From contig CAHIKZ030005495.1 in the NCBI GenBank assembly GCA_903632075.3, positions 3,059,501 to 3,123,500 of the forward strand: DNA of 64,000 bases. The letters run 5' to 3'. This stretch comes from Acanthosepion pharaonis. Lineage: Eukaryota; Mollusca; Cephalopoda; Sepiida; Sepiidae. A program made the translations under genes and the position numbers. Below are positions 21,198 to 32,165 of this stretch, in pieces. Each line of letters begins with the position of its first letter. Positions within the stretch are counted from its first letter, which is position 1. The notes beneath the pieces were generated by a model, which made no database searches, was not told where the DNA came from, and worked only from the letters and a program-made list of their open reading frames with translations.

Positions 21198-21243
21198 ATG
21201 TCCTGAAGATGGTCTACTAGACCGAAACGTCCGACGTTGACAT
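21198..21243 (+). ncRNA. Type I hammerhead-ribozyme-like motif
   Basis: Stem I is ATGTC/GACAT (21198-21202 with 21239-21243). Core box CTGAAGA (21203-21209) fits CUGANGA. Stem II is GGTC-tacta-GACC (21211-21223). Core GAA plus A (21224-21227) follows. Stem III is ACGT-ccg-ACGT (21227-21237), leaving a single T (21238) at the expected cleavage position. This is the complete hammerhead order. The one departure is an extra T (21210) between the core box and stem II. Type I hammerheads are known from Penelope-like retroelements. Activity is not shown. Confidence 0.55.
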
Positions 21244-21328
21244 TATATTGACATTAAAACAGCATAATTGCATATTAGGATTTTTGTTTGTTTTTTTCCG
21301 TATATTTTTCTTCATATATATATTTTTT

Positions 21329-21329
<1 letters not shown>

Positions 21330-21384
<55 letters not shown>
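21330..21384. repeat. (TA)n microsatellite
   Basis: A long TA run downstream of the hammerhead-like motif. Confidence 0.95.
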
Positions 21385-21388
<4 letters not shown>

Positions 21389-22110
21389 AAAAGATTGCGT
21401 TTCGGGTAAAACAACGCCAGCCAGTTTATTTCTAGCGAATAAGAAAAAAAAGATATTAATATTTCATAGATGTTATCTTTTACGCCATTAAGCGACAACA
21501 GATGACTTGAACTGACGAATTGGCTCCGCGCACGTTTCAATTGTTGGTCACGTCTAACGAAGACTGAAGACAACAAAAACAAATAAAAGAAAAAAAGAGA
21601 AAACAGGTCGATATCTTTTAATTTCCGAAACTTTTGGCAGCATTGTTTGTCTAACGTCTGAGATGGGGTACTACCCGAAAGGGACGCTGACGCCCCACGC
21701 CTTCATTTTCGGTATTTTCAGTTCTCTTGAATGGGTTGTTAGCTCGACCTATTTTTCTATGTCTATTCTCTGGTCGCCCATCGATGGATATCTTAAGAAT
21801 AGGCTGGAAAATTTTGTTTCTTACTGAATCGTTTACCCCCAGTCATTTCGAGCTGTGAATTTGCCAGCTTACCTAACTTTCACGGCGAGAATTTAATGAC
21901 ATAACTCTTGGGGATTTCACGTCGTATTCAGACAACAAAGTTAGTCCACTAGAAGAAAAGAGTAAGAACAGAACAACATTGTATATTTGTTTTATAAGCA
22001 TTGAATAAAAGGAAGGAACTAAAAGGTTTCCATACACTGGCGCTCTGCGGATTTATAAGAATCCTTTTAACAGTCGATGGGTGTAATGTCGACTCTGGCA
22101 ATGTCTTCTG
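21385..22110. other. Unassigned stretch
   Basis: No domain or window-internal repeat recognised. Confidence 0.4.
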
Positions 22111-22119
22111 GAAGCAATT

Positions 22120-22370
22120 TTTCTTAGGTTGTGTATGGCTTTGTATTCAGTCAGTCAGTTATGTGCCATGGGGTATACTCGTTTAGGCGTTCATGTATCT
22201 TTACCCGGTTTGTGCTGCTATTTACCCATAGCTGGGGGGGAGAAAAAGAGGATTCATACCTTTCCAAAGGTTATTAGCACGTAAGTGAATGTAATGGATT
22301 TGACTGGAATTCGAACGCGACTCTCCGATTCCAAATCGCTATCCATTACTCCACCGTGTCTTTGTAGTAG
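22120..22370 (-). mobile_element. tRNA-derived SINE, family S1
   Basis: Reading minus: a tRNA-like head with ggtggagtaatggatagcg and a B-box gcgttcgaattcc, then the body tccattacattcacttacg, a ctttggaaaggtatgaatcc segment and cagctatggg. It ends near the cctaaacgagtatacc region. About 250 bp. Confidence 0.8.
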
Positions 22371-22423
22371 GATTAGGTAATAGTAATAGTAACGCCTTAT
22401 GGAAATATACACTTTCCTTTTCA

Positions 22424-22429
<6 letters not shown>

Positions 22430-22478
<49 letters not shown>

Positions 22479-22492
22479 TACACACACACACA
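22430..22492. repeat. (CT)n(CA)n microsatellite
   Basis: Compound dinucleotide tract. Confidence 0.95.
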
Positions 22493-22499
22493 TATTTCC

Positions 22500-23440
22500 T
22501 TTCCTTCTATTGTGCCTATCCTCGGTAACTGACAGAACCCGAACATAGCTAATGTGGGTCAGTGAACGTCATAAAAAATCTACCAATGACAACACGTCCT
22601 GCCAAAATCAAACGGAAAAGGCAGAAGTGTCAGGCCCAATAAAAAGAAGAAAACACGTGCGCAGCAGAAAAAAGGAGGAGAAGTGGGAAATTGGTTCAAT
22701 GTAGCAGTTTGAGATGCAAGGGTTGGAGATTTATCGGCTGAAGTTTGACCGGACGTGAACCTCCAGAAGAAAAAGAAGGAGAACGGATGAATTCAACAAA
22801 TTCATTTCTGACAACCAAAAAACACAACGACCCTGTATGAACTCACAAATCACGAAAGGGACTAAGTCGATAGTCACCCACTTTAGCCACTGCAACCCAA
22901 TGGAGTCAACAATAAAATGGTACTATAGACAGTAAATTTGGCCTCATACATTTTTTTCTTAATCATTTAACACCAAGCTAGATGATAAAAGCTACTAACA
23001 AGAAAGAGGTGAATATAAATGAAAGAAAACAAACGAAAAAGTTATTAATAGCTACCACAAGATTTGAAGAGATTAAGTGTGTAGTGGTTGGGAGTCGGCT
23101 CTATAAAGTAGCGTTCCGTAAGAAGAAGCTGTTCAAGTGGAACTTCCTCCTTGCTAATGGAATACAAAGGGAATGAGAATGATTCGATTCCGTGTACGCG
23201 GCATGGTGGATCTTACTTGTGACGGTTAGGGCTGGTAGAGGTCAGGGCTGGTGGAACTAACGTCAGAACATTTTCCATGGAAATAGGGATAGAGTGGCGA
23301 GAGGCTTGCAACATTTAGTCTTTGGGAAAGGGGTGGTAGGGTGGAAAATAATTCATCACCCCAAAGGCCGCGTAGATACTTTTGAACTTTATCGAGTCAG
23401 AGAACTGAGGACCAGGCAACCCCAGTTCGGTTAGACAAAA
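22500..23440. other. Unassigned stretch
   Basis: Purine-rich in places. No recognised protein domains or repeat copies. Confidence 0.4.
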
Positions 23441-23442
23441 AA

Positions 23443-23585
23443 AAAATCCTATAAAATATACGAAACAAATCCCGTGAAAGAGTACAATACAAATCTATGT
23501 AAAAGCACGATAGAAATCCGATGAAAAAATACAAAAGAAATCCTATAAAAAGTACGAAAGAAATCCTATGGAAATATGATGAATA
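23443..23585. repeat. 24-bp minisatellite
   Basis: About six units of the type aaatcctatgaaaaagtacg, spaced 22-24 bp. The minus-strand open frame (23397-23603) shows the matching 8-residue periodicity and is not a gene. Confidence 0.85.
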
Positions 23586-23610
23586 AAGAATGCCATTCTC
23601 CAATCTCCCA

Positions 23611-23682
23611 ACCGGTAAGCGTCCTGGGTATGACGATAAACTACATCCGCGTCCTGGATATGACGATAAACTACGTCCAACA
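23611..23682 (+). repeat. Two-unit tandem repeat
   Basis: The segment cgtcctggatatgacgataa, followed by actac, occurs twice with one or two mismatches. Confidence 0.8.
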
Positions 23683-23737
23683 GCAATGTTTTTGAAAAAA
23701 TAATGTTGCCAGCTATACGTTTAATAGTACTATGTAT

Positions 23738-23740
<3 letters not shown>

Positions 23741-23796
<56 letters not shown>
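23741..23796. repeat. (TA)n microsatellite
   Basis: TA tract at the left end of a foldback. Confidence 0.95.
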
Positions 23797-23799
<3 letters not shown>

Positions 23800-24020
23800 T
23801 TTATTTTTTAAAATTTATAACATAAATATGTTATAAAATCACTACAAAAATAAATGGTTTTAAAAGTTACAAATTAATTAATTTGAAACTTTTAAAACCA
23901 TTTATTTTACATTCAACATCATCACTTGATAAGACACCGAGGGTGTTGAAACAAAATGGCTATTTTTGTAGTGATTTTATAACATATTTATGTTATAAAT
24001 TTTTTAAATAAATAATTATA
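23797..24020. mobile_element. Foldback element adjoining (TA)n
   Basis: The left arm taacataaatatgttataaa, followed by atcactacaaaaat, is mirrored by atttttgtagtgattttata and acatatttatgttataaatt. An internal hairpin ggttttaaaagttacaaatt/aatttgaaacttttaaaacc lies in the left half. Outer ends are ataattatttatttttta and taaataaataattata, as in the element at 11.28 kb. No coding. Confidence 0.85.
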
Positions 24021-24106
24021 TCTGCTCTACTTTGTATTGAGCACTCTTTTAAGAATAGTATTTGTTGGTTATTGGAATTCATTCCATATACACCAATCAT
24101 ATACTT

Positions 24107-24109
<3 letters not shown>

Positions 24110-24168
<59 letters not shown>
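24110..24168. repeat. (TA)n microsatellite
   Basis: About 29 TA units. Confidence 0.97.
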
Positions 24169-24172
<4 letters not shown>

Positions 24173-24216
24173 GATTTGGCATTAAATGACCTACAGTCGT
24201 TGATATGCCATAAAAC
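24173..24216 (+). repeat. ~45-nt hairpin module, copy
   Basis: TGGCAT...ATGCCA closing stem around a taaatgacctacagtcgttg core. Related copies on either strand lie near 25117, 33068, 34064, 47433 and 54994; the stem sequence changes but pairing is kept in the better copies. Confidence 0.6.
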
Positions 24217-24479
24217 CCAACCAACCAACCAACCGGTAAGGGCCTGCTTACCTTGAAAATTGATATTAGAAAAGCCAGATTTTTTTTACTGGGTTTGAAA
24301 ACCAACATGATCGAAAGAGAAAATAGCGAAATGTCGTTACCCACAAGCAAGTCGAATATTAACGTTAGGATAAGCGCTCAAATATGGCCTGGAGGATTAC
24401 GAATAGTGAAAGAAACAAAGAGGAAAAATAAAAGAAGAGTATTTCAAGAAGTCAGAAAATGACAATTGACGTAGCATAT

Positions 24480-24745
24480 GAATTCTTGAAGATCGGCAGG
24501 AAATCAAAAAGAGTGTTCCACAAGCGAGAAAAGAAACATTTAACACAGAACGTACGGTTACATCTAACAATTTCAATAATGAACTTATGAGACCGATCTA
24601 CCAATCTAGTACTGCGCTTGAATTCGTGGAGTCGAGATACGAAAGAAGTACAATTACCATGAAAATATTTATAGTCAAGCTACGTTATGGCGGTCGAAAA
24701 ATGATTAAAGACGAGATGCCAGGTCAAGACCAATAACGTTTGGTT
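24480..24745 (-). pseudogene. Non-LTR retrotransposon fragment
   Basis: A degraded minus-strand copy of the 20.46-20.70 kb coding segment, recognisable by gacgagatgcc (24712), caattaccatgaaaatattt (24651) and gagtgttccacaagcgagaa (24513). All match the better copy at 1448-1960. Confidence 0.65.
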
Positions 24746-24914
24746 TTTGTCAAGAATACCAGAAGCATCAGACCAGTTAGAACAGACCTTATTAAGACGC
24801 AAAATGTATAATAAATGTGAAATATGTGATATTTATAAACGTTTTCCTATTTTGTAAGTTCAATCTCTTTGTTGTGTACTTTGAGCCAGTTGGAAACAGG
24901 GCGAGCAATAACTG

Positions 24915-25060
24915 TCAATCAGTTATGTGCCATGAGTGATACACGCTTAGGCAGATTTTTTTCCCGCAGTAGGTTGCCATTTCATTTCTTTCTGCGGTAG
25001 CATATACAGACCAGTTGCCATCTATTTTTTCTGAAAAGCTTCTGTCAGTTAACAGCAAGG
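24915..25060 (-). mobile_element. SINE family S1, body fragment
   Basis: Shares gttatgtgccatgagtgata and ttctttctgcggtag with the fuller copies. The tRNA-like head is absent. Confidence 0.65.
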
Positions 25061-25289
25061 AGTTTCTGGTTTTACTCATAATATTTTTGTGAATTACAAC
25101 TGATTGATTTTTTACAGCTTATCAACCCAATACAGGTTATTTAAAACAAAAACATTTTTTTTATCATAACAATATATTTTTTGTTTAATGAATATTTCAT
25201 GAACAATATTTTGGGGGATAACTTTTTTTTTTTTTTTTGATACAGCTCATACTATTTAATCCATACCTAGGGGGAAATATTTCCTGATA

Positions 25290-25400
25290 CAAGTCATACT
25301 AGTTAACCTATAGCTGGGAAGAAGCGATGGATTATTATCTTTCTCGATGATATTTGCGTGTAAGTGAAATGTAATTAATTATCATTTCATGCAACTATTC
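25290..25400 (-). mobile_element. SINE family S1, short fragment
   Basis: Contains cctatagctgggaagaagcg and gtgtaagtgaaatgtaatta, matching the central part of the family. Confidence 0.55.
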
Positions 25401-25524
25401 ATAACACCAACTGCACATTCATATGAATTAAAAGTCATTTTAATTGTTTACTGAAAATAAAATAAAACCTACTTTTTAAATTAATTTTTTTTTTAAATCG
25501 TCATCCTCCCCTAGAAACCCAATC

Positions 25525-25684
25525 TGTCCTTCTATTTACCCATAGCGGTGACAAGAATAGGATTCATACCTTTCCCAAGGATATTAGCACGTAACTGAAT
25601 GTACTGGATTCGAATGGAATTCGAACTCGGCTCTCCGATTCCTCAATCCGAACCGCTATCCATTACTCCACAGTGTCTCCTATA
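25525..25684 (-). mobile_element. SINE family S1, head and proximal body
   Basis: On minus the tRNA-like head has A-box-like gtggagtaatggatagcgg and B-box gagttcgaattcc. The plus strand shows ggaattcgaactcggctctc. It is followed immediately by another copy. Confidence 0.8.
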
Positions 25685-25972
25685 TTCAGTTATATACCAT
25701 GCGTGATACACGCATAGGCGATCATGTATGTTTTGATACATGACTGACGAGGCAGATTTTTTGGTAGCCATTTCTTTCTGCGGTAGACCAGTTGCCATCC
25801 AAGGCTATAGAAAACGCTCTGTTCTGTTATTTACTGGGAAGAAGACTATTCCTACCTTTCCCAAGGATATTAGCACGTAAGTGAATGTAATGGATTCGAC
25901 TGGAATTCGAACTCGGCTCTCCGATTTCTCAATCCGAGCCGCTCTCCATTACTCCACCGTGCTAAAAATAAG
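25685..25972 (-). mobile_element. SINE family S1, near full length (~285 bp)
   Basis: Runs from gtggagtaatggagagcgg (minus-strand A-box side) through gagttcgaattcc to the distal gcctatgcgtgtatcacgca. This copy best defines the family, together with 27475-27765. Acceptor pairing of the tRNA-like part is lost. Confidence 0.85.
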
Positions 25973-26059
25973 AACTAAACGAGACATGGGCAGTAGAACA
26001 AGGTCTGTCTACTCCCGTAGATTAAAGAAAGGGTTCAATTTGTAATTACCTGACTGGTT

Positions 26060-26165
26060 ACCCGGACGAAAATACACAGAGTACAACGGTCGAAACAAAA
26101 GACCGTAGAGCACGACGGTCGAAACGTAATAACAACCACAAAGATGAGGACAATCGTCCTAGAAA
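26060..26165 (+). repeat. CGAAACG-type interspersed repeat fragment
   Basis: Two ga(c)ggtcgaaac blocks (26088 and 26120) are followed by caaagatgaggacaatcgtc, the tail also seen at 32.1, 33.9 and 37.6 kb. Confidence 0.6.
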
Positions 26166-26274
26166 ATTAGACAGAAAATTTTCTTCTTTGACCCTTTTGT
26201 ATTCGCTCAAAATACACAGGCTAAAACTTTGGCACCATAGTACGGGACACCATTAAGAAAAAAAAAACCTCTAC

Positions 26275-26800
26275 TACTACTACTACTACTGCTACTTCTA
26301 TGGGCCGTGTTGCTTTGAGGCGTTAGCGATCATGGCTCTCCACAATTTCTTCTCATTTTTAACGCTTTGTATATTTTGTTTTTCTGCTATGTCTTCTAAA
26401 CCCTGTTCTGCACTATTTTCCTCTGTCTCTTTTGACTTCAATATGTCCTGTGAGTGTCAGATTTTCCAAGTCCTCTTTCCTCGTAATGTGAACTGTCTCT
26501 TCCCGATTCTGTGTATAAGTGCCCTTTTTGTTTCTATTTTCCTTAAAACTTGGTATTCCCAGGATCCTTCTGTAGAACCACATTTCTGTTACTTCAAGTT
26601 TATTTTTCATCTCTGAGGAGATAGTCCAGCATTCACTGCCATATAGGATGAGTGATATTATATAACAGTTCAATACTCGTTTTTTTTTTTTTTGTTTTTT
26701 GTTTTTTTTTAACGAAATTTTCCTGTTTTTTAATACTTCGCTTAGTTTTTCAAAGGCATCTTTCACAACTCAAATGTACCTTCGGATCTCGGTGTTGCAT
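26275..26800 (-). pseudogene. RTE-type retrotransposon C-terminus with (TAG)n tail
   Basis: The minus strand encodes LNCYIISLILYGSECWTISS, then a WFYRRILGIP segment, and TRKEDLENLTLTGHIEVKRD with a frame shift to the VES-type end near 26330. These are the standard post-RT motifs of RTE/BovB-like elements. On plus, a (cta)n run at 26270-26300 lies just beyond the protein end, i.e. a (TAG)n microsatellite tail on the element strand, as is usual for RTE elements. The RT core is missing (5' truncation). Confidence 0.85.
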
Positions 26801-26829
26801 TTTTTCTCCTCTTTTAAAACCCCCAGTCA

Positions 26830-27098
26830 ATTATCCTTGATACACACCTTGGCGATCATTTCTCCTTCAATTCATGACTCACTGGGAAATAGGTTGCTGT
26901 CTCTTTCTGCGGTAGACTGATTGCCAACCAAGGTTGTCCTGTTACTAAACCCATAGCTGGGTGTACCAGAGATGGATGCATAGCTTTCCCAACGGTATTT
27001 GCGTGTAAGCGAATATATCGAACCTAACGGAAATTGGAAATCGGCTCTCTGATTAAAAATTCCTAACCATTAACCATTACACCACCCGCACATCCAAA
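26830..27098 (-). mobile_element. SINE family S1, tRNA-like part joined to a 5S-like head
   Basis: On the element strand the tRNA-like module (ggtggtgtaatggttaatgg and following) comes directly after the 5S-like unit at 27099-27214, with about 20 bp between. The body then follows the S1 order down to about 26835. The tRNA B-box is degraded. Confidence 0.75.
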
Positions 27099-27214
27099 CT
27101 TAAACACCTGATATTTCCAAGTTGTCACCTATCTAGGTACTGACCAGTCTCGGCGTTGCTTAACTTCGCTGATAGTACGGGAACTGGTGTTTCAAAATGA
27201 TGTCTTAGTAGGTC
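27099..27214 (-). ncRNA. 5S rRNA-derived SINE head
   Basis: Alignable along the whole 5S length on minus: a cctactaagacatcat-type 5' end, an internal promoter region including gcgaagttaagcaacgccga (5S: CCGAAGTTAAGCAGCATCGG), ggtcagtacctagataggtg (5S: GGTTAGTACTTGGATGGGTG) and an aatatcaggtgtttaag end (5S: AATACCGGGTGCTGTAGGC). Divergence and fusion to a tRNA-like module show this is a repeat, not a working 5S gene. Confidence 0.85.
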
Positions 27215-27264
27215 TGCAAGAAAAATGGTTTCCGTGTTTCCACACGAAATTACAAAAAGGTTCA

Positions 27265-27465
27265 GTTAGTGAAGTACCAGACGAGATACACGCTTAGGTG
27301 ATCATGTCTCTTTCGATTAATGACTGACTAGGCAGGATATTTTCCCGAAGTTGGTTGTCTTTTCTTTCTGCGGTAGACTGATAGCCAACCAAGGCTATAG
27401 GACGCACACTGTTTTGCTATTCAAACCATAGACAGATGTATTCATACCTTCAAGATGAGCATCAG
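27265..27465 (-). mobile_element. SINE family S1, body copy lacking the head
   Basis: Shares gatacacgcttaggtgatca, gactgactaggcaggatatt and ctgcggtagactgatagcca with the next copy. Confidence 0.75.
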
Positions 27466-27474
27466 GCAGTTAAG

Positions 27475-27768
27475 ATCCTTGAGTGATACACGCTTGGGTG
27501 ATCCTGTCTTTTTCGATTAATGACTGACGAGGCAGGATATTTTTCTGCAAGTGGTTGTCTTTTCTTTCTAAGGTAGACTGATAGCCAACCAAGACTTTAG
27601 GACTCAATCTCTCCTGTTGTTAAACCCATGGTTGTGTGGAGAAAAGACAGGTTCATACCTTTCGCAAAGGTCATTTGAGTATAAGTGTATGCAATGAACC
27701 TGACTGGAATTCGAACACGGCTCTCAGATTTCTCATTCCGAGCCGATAGCCGTTATACCACAATGTAC
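27475..27768 (-). mobile_element. SINE family S1, near full length
   Basis: Full order from gagtgatacacgcttgggtg to a head showing ggaattcgaacacggctctc on plus (reverse B-box) and ccgttataccacaatgta. Confidence 0.8.
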
Positions 27769-27972
27769 ACCCATGCAAACACGTCCATTTTGTTAAAGGG
27801 AAATTGATCTACGTCATGACGTCTAAAAATTGTTTTAATCCGTATTATTGCAACAGAGAAGTGATGTACTGTTCTAGAAGGATAATCTCCAGTCACGTGG
27901 TGCCTGTACTGATTAACAACTACCCTGGCCGGTATAATTGTCAGAAAACACCACTTGTTCTTCACCTGAATG
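27755..27972 (+). repeat. ~210-bp direct duplication, copy 1
   Basis: Includes gaagtgatgtactgttctag, gataatctccagtcacgtgg and aactaccctggccggtataa. Copy 2 is at 28413-28622 with over 90% identity by eye. Confidence 0.85.
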
Positions 27973-28003
27973 TTGACTTCAATGTTCACTTTTATATTTA
28001 AGT

Positions 28004-28068
28004 GTGTGTATATATATACACAGACAGACAGAATATATATATATATATATATATATTATATCTATCTA

Positions 28069-28166
<98 letters not shown>

Positions 28167-28192
28167 CTATATATACGTATATATATATATAA
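28004..28192. repeat. Compound microsatellite (TA, CT, TCTG)
   Basis: Successive TA, TCTG, CT and TA runs between the two 210-bp duplicates. Confidence 0.95.
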
Positions 28193-28412
28193 ATCATCTA
28201 TTATTATGGCTTATTAGACAGGTTGTTTCTTTAATGGATACAATTTCTTTTTCCTGAATGATTTTTCTCACGAGTGCTCCTTATTGTAACCTTATGTCAT
28301 ATGTAAATGTCTATAACGACATTATATTTGGTATATCTGGTCCACTATAGACTAAGAGGAAGATTAACTGTACGCCTTTCCTAGACAATCATTAGTTACA
28401 TCAATTTGCCAT

Positions 28413-28622
28413 TATGCCACAATATACATCCGTTAAAAGACGGCCATTTTGTAAAAGGGAAATTGAACTACGTCATGTACGTCTATAAATTGTTTTAATC
28501 CGTATTATTGCAACAGAAAAGTGATGTACTGTTCTAGAAGGATAATCTCCAGTCACGTGGTGCCTGTACTGATTAGCAACTACCCTGGCCGGTATAATCG
28601 TCCACTTGTTCTCCACCTTGAA
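28413..28622 (+). repeat. ~210-bp direct duplication, copy 2
   Basis: Counterpart of 27755-27972, again containing tccagtcacgtggtgcctgt. Immediately upstream in both copies is a ...atgccacaat.tacatcc segment related to a SINE head end. Confidence 0.85.
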
Positions 28623-28629
28623 CATTTAG

Positions 28630-29995
28630 CTGTTAACAATGATGTTTTGTTAAAAAGAATAAAAACTTGTAATTCCAACGGATAATTTATTGTTAAAACA
28701 GATATTTCGGAAAGCTTTTGCAATTATTGATCACTCTTGAGAAATAAATGAAACAGTGACTAAGCTATATTTTATATGTTATAAATTCAAATTATCAGAA
28801 AAAAATTCGAAAAAATTACAATGATGTTTTGTCTCTGCCAATTAAATTGGAATGTCTTAAAATAAGTTTTATATTGTGTTAAGATTAATACAATTTAAAG
28901 TAAGATTTTCTCGTCTTCAAAGAATTTTAAGGAAAATTTTCCAATTTATTGCTATGAAGTAAAATTATAACAATCATAAATATGTTATTTCTTTTTAAAT
29001 AAGGAGGGTACAAAAGATTCGAAATTGACAATTTTTTTCCGTTTCACTGAAACAGACGATGTTACGTATATCACCAGCTCTTTCTTTTCTTTCTTTCTTT
29101 TTCTCAATGAAATCAAACAGATAGTGCTCCATTATTGTTTCAATAATAGACTTATTAAAGTGCAAGATATAAGATAAAAGCGAAACATGTCATATTTATA
29201 AACGTTTTCCCATCTTATGAGTTCAATCCCTGGGCCAGGCAGTTTGTACTTGGACTTTGTAGAAACAAGGCTAAACTAACTATAACGACATTATATTTGG
29301 TATATCTGAACCACCATTAACAAAGAGTAAATCTTTTGTTGACTGTCATTTGTTACATCAATTTGCTTCCTACTTAAGAATTCTTTAGGCTTTTAATCGA
29401 TCAAAATAGAAAAAAGTTATTCATAGAAAAGGTTAGAGATTCTAATATCGTTACTCATCGAAGATTCCAATTATCTGTCAAAGTAGAGCTTTAAAGAAAA
29501 TCGCAAGTTCTTTCGGCCATAAATTTTCTTCCACATTCCTTGAAACATAATCATAAACACAGAAGAATATTTTTTGTATGCCAACAACAGAATGAAATAA
29601 ATTCATAAGCAAATCAACTATTCATCAGAAAAAAAGAAATATTTATAAGATTCAACCGGAAAGAAATATTTATAAGAAAAATAAACAATTCAAGCAGAAA
29701 TAAAAATCTAAAATAGAGAAGAAAAATGAAAATGATGAAAAGAAAAATTATTTCTGATGATAGATGCTCTCTCAGTAATTGTGTGACTCTTTATGGCCAA
29801 GCGCATGGCAGAATGTAATATATTCGGTCAGGTCACGTCACTACAAGTCACTTGACCGAAGACAGACGCATCACAACTGACGCCATTTCCGTCACAAAAA
29901 AAAGCGACAGAGAATATACCGGGCCAAGCCGGAAGGATTCACCATCACTTTTGGCCCCGTCTTTATACTATCGGCACATCTCATAGCAATGGTAG
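28630..29995. other. AT-rich stretch with weak repeat modules
   Basis: Contains gacaatttttttccgtttca (29027), a diverged relative of modules at 30480 and 30975, and a tcttatgagttcaatccctg B-box-like segment (29214) also seen in degraded form near 24855. A 10/11-bp stem around ttcggtca...tgaccgaa lies at 29832-29869. No coding recognised. Confidence 0.45.
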
Positions 29996-30032
29996 GTGAT
30001 CATTGTGTTGAAAGAAGAATGCTTTATTTCTT

Positions 30033-30050
30033 ACTCTCTCTCTCTCTCTC

Positions 30051-30087
<37 letters not shown>
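30033..30087. repeat. (CT)n microsatellite
   Basis: CT tract with one interruption; the SLSLSL-rich open frames over it are artefacts. Confidence 0.95.
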
Positions 30088-30088
<1 letters not shown>

Positions 30089-30281
30089 GCGCCTGTCCAT
30101 CTGTGGTTATTATTAAAGAGAAAACTACAAGGCCGTGTTTCAATAGAGAAATCTTCACTGTTAACTGCAAATATTCGTCAACCAATCTATTTAAAACCAG
30201 GGCAAAAACTAAAAGAAAATTGAACGATTTCTTTTTCTAGAAATGCACGCGAAAATTTTACGATTTTTCTTATTTTAATTT

Positions 30282-31045
30282 TCTGATGAATTTGAATTCT
30301 TAAGTTAATGACTAAATTATCTCTTTACATGTTTTACATTTACAAAATATCCATGGAAATTCTTCCGATTGAATAGACAAATATTTGAGCTTAACGACTT
30401 TAACAAAATATTATAATAACAATAATAATTATGGTCATTATTTAAACTAGGAGGATAAAAAGCAGAAGATTCAAAACTGACAATATTTTTCATTTCATTG
30501 AAGCAGACGTTAAATACATCGCTTCTTGCTTTCTCTGAATCAAATTCTGTCTCTGATATACCGTTTCTGTCTTTTCTTGCCATCATAGCAGAATAGTTCA
30601 TTATTAATGAAGTACTGGCATAGTGGGACGTACGGGCTAACTAAGAAATAAACATAGTTATTTTTTACTAGTGTTTAAGTTATACAATGCCCAATAGACT
30701 CACGAGGAGATGGTTACTGAAGAATTTTGTTGTGTGGGCGGCAAGAGGCGCAGTTTATTTGAATTTTCTGATGAATTTTAATTCTTAACTTAAGGAGGGA
30801 TTAAGGTCCTTCCGACTTCCATGATTATAAAATTTTACATGAAAATTCGATCCTATTGAATCCTTAAAAATTTATGCCTAACAACTTTACCAAAATATGG
30901 CAATAACAATCAAAAATATTAAGGTACATCATTAATCGAAGAAGTAAGCGGGTACAAATGAAAAGATTCAAAATTGAAAAGGTGATAAATTTCACTGAAG
31001 CAGACGTTAGCGGTATAACAGCGTTATCGCTTCCTCTATCGCCCC
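30282..31045 (+). repeat. Tandem of two diverged ~480-bp units
   Basis: The modules aattttctgatgaatttgaa (30282 and 30764) and gattcaaaactgacaatatt (30467, with relatives at 30965 and 29017) recur in the same order, ending with gcagacgtta and a cgcttcctctatcg-type segment. Each unit is heavily diverged. Confidence 0.65.
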
Positions 31046-31245
31046 ATTCTTTTTATTTTCTTTTATATTATTGTGCAAGCTTTCCGTTTCTCACAAAATT
31101 CAAACAGCATCTATGATTGTTGTCCTCACCTTTGTTGTTGTTTTTTGCTCTTCAGTCTTCATATCGTCCTTTCGATTTCGTAAATTCTCTCTCAGTATAT
31201 ACAGACTCAGAGTCAAAAATAGTATCCATTTCCAGGAAGACATAT

Positions 31246-31269
31246 CTCTATCTATATAAAGCAGGATGT

Positions 31270-31309
<40 letters not shown>

Positions 31310-32042
31310 CGAATGCACGTCCGCAATTTTCGACGGATTTGCACCAAAATTTACATGCACATGCTCCAAGTTAGCGGGAAGGCCAAGACCGACTTTGCAT
31401 TTCCCAACTCCCATCGATAGTGGAAATAATCGATTTTTTTCATGCTTCTACGGCAGTTTTCATGTAGTTTGCGGCCATTTTTTACTGGCTGGAGTGAGAG
31501 CCAATAGCTTGCTGCCACGAATAGGCAGGAAGATTCTATTGGCCAACGTGAGAACCAACAGCTGACTGACACGAATGTTAACTAGCATGCTAGCCTGCAA
31601 AAAAATCGATAGCTGCATTCGTCACAAGTGGGAAAAAGTTAAATCTGCATGGCACTTTACTCCAATTGGCTCATTCGCTTGCTTAAACTCAACGTTGATT
31701 CTGATTCCGCAGAACTGGGTTGGGTTGAAAAAGTATTTGTTGTTAACATTCTTTTTTCATTCGGTTTTTCCAGTTACGAGTCCTTTTTTTAAAGCTGATC
31801 GTTTTGTGTTCATTTTGTTTAGTTCTTTTTTCGTAACAGATTTAATGTTTCGTATAGAGCTTAGAAAAAATTCGCAATGTGAGATAGGCAAGAAGTAAGG
31901 CATGTAGCAACATCAGCACGGCAAAGGGCACTCCTTTAAAGGCAAGGAAGGGCAAAAATATTTGAAGTCAAGTGATAGCGATTGCTGTATGAGTCGTACG
32001 ATTTTTGAATCAAGCACGGGCAACGCCTGCCAATGCTGCTAG
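31246..32042 (+). mobile_element. Non-autonomous Helitron
   Basis: Starts TCTCTATCTATATAAAG followed by a (TG)n run. It then has ccgcaattttcgacggattt and gcaccaaaatttacatgcac, typical of a widespread Helitron group. It ends cacgggcaacgcctgcc...gctgCTAG at 32039-32042, next to a T. The 3' CTRR end with a GGCAACGCC mini-hairpin about 10-20 nt upstream is the Helitron signature. A second copy is at 49032-49783 (minus). No Rep/helicase is inside. Confidence 0.8.
31267..31308. repeat. (TG)n microsatellite within the Helitron
   Basis: TG run near the 5' end of the Helitron copy. Confidence 0.95.
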
Positions 32043-32054
32043 TTGTTAATATTT

Positions 32055-32160
32055 GTCATGCACATTATGAAGACCGGAGGATACATCAACCGAAACGTTG
32101 TGATAACGACAACAAAGATGAGGACAATAGTCCGAATGTAAATAGTCTAAATAATAATCA
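32055..32160 (+). repeat. CGAAACG-type interspersed repeat
   Basis: Contains tatgaagaccggaggataca, caaccgaaacgttgtgataa and agatgaggacaatagtccga, the same order as in the foldbacks at 33.5 and 37.6 kb. Confidence 0.65.
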
Positions 32161-32165
32161 GTCCT

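Noticed and set aside
28004..28257. Open frames made of Tyr-Ile and Leu-Ser repeats
   Set aside because: Direct translations of TA and CT microsatellites. The same holds at 9864, 11893, 19001, 19300, 21331, 24062, 30000 and 31266.
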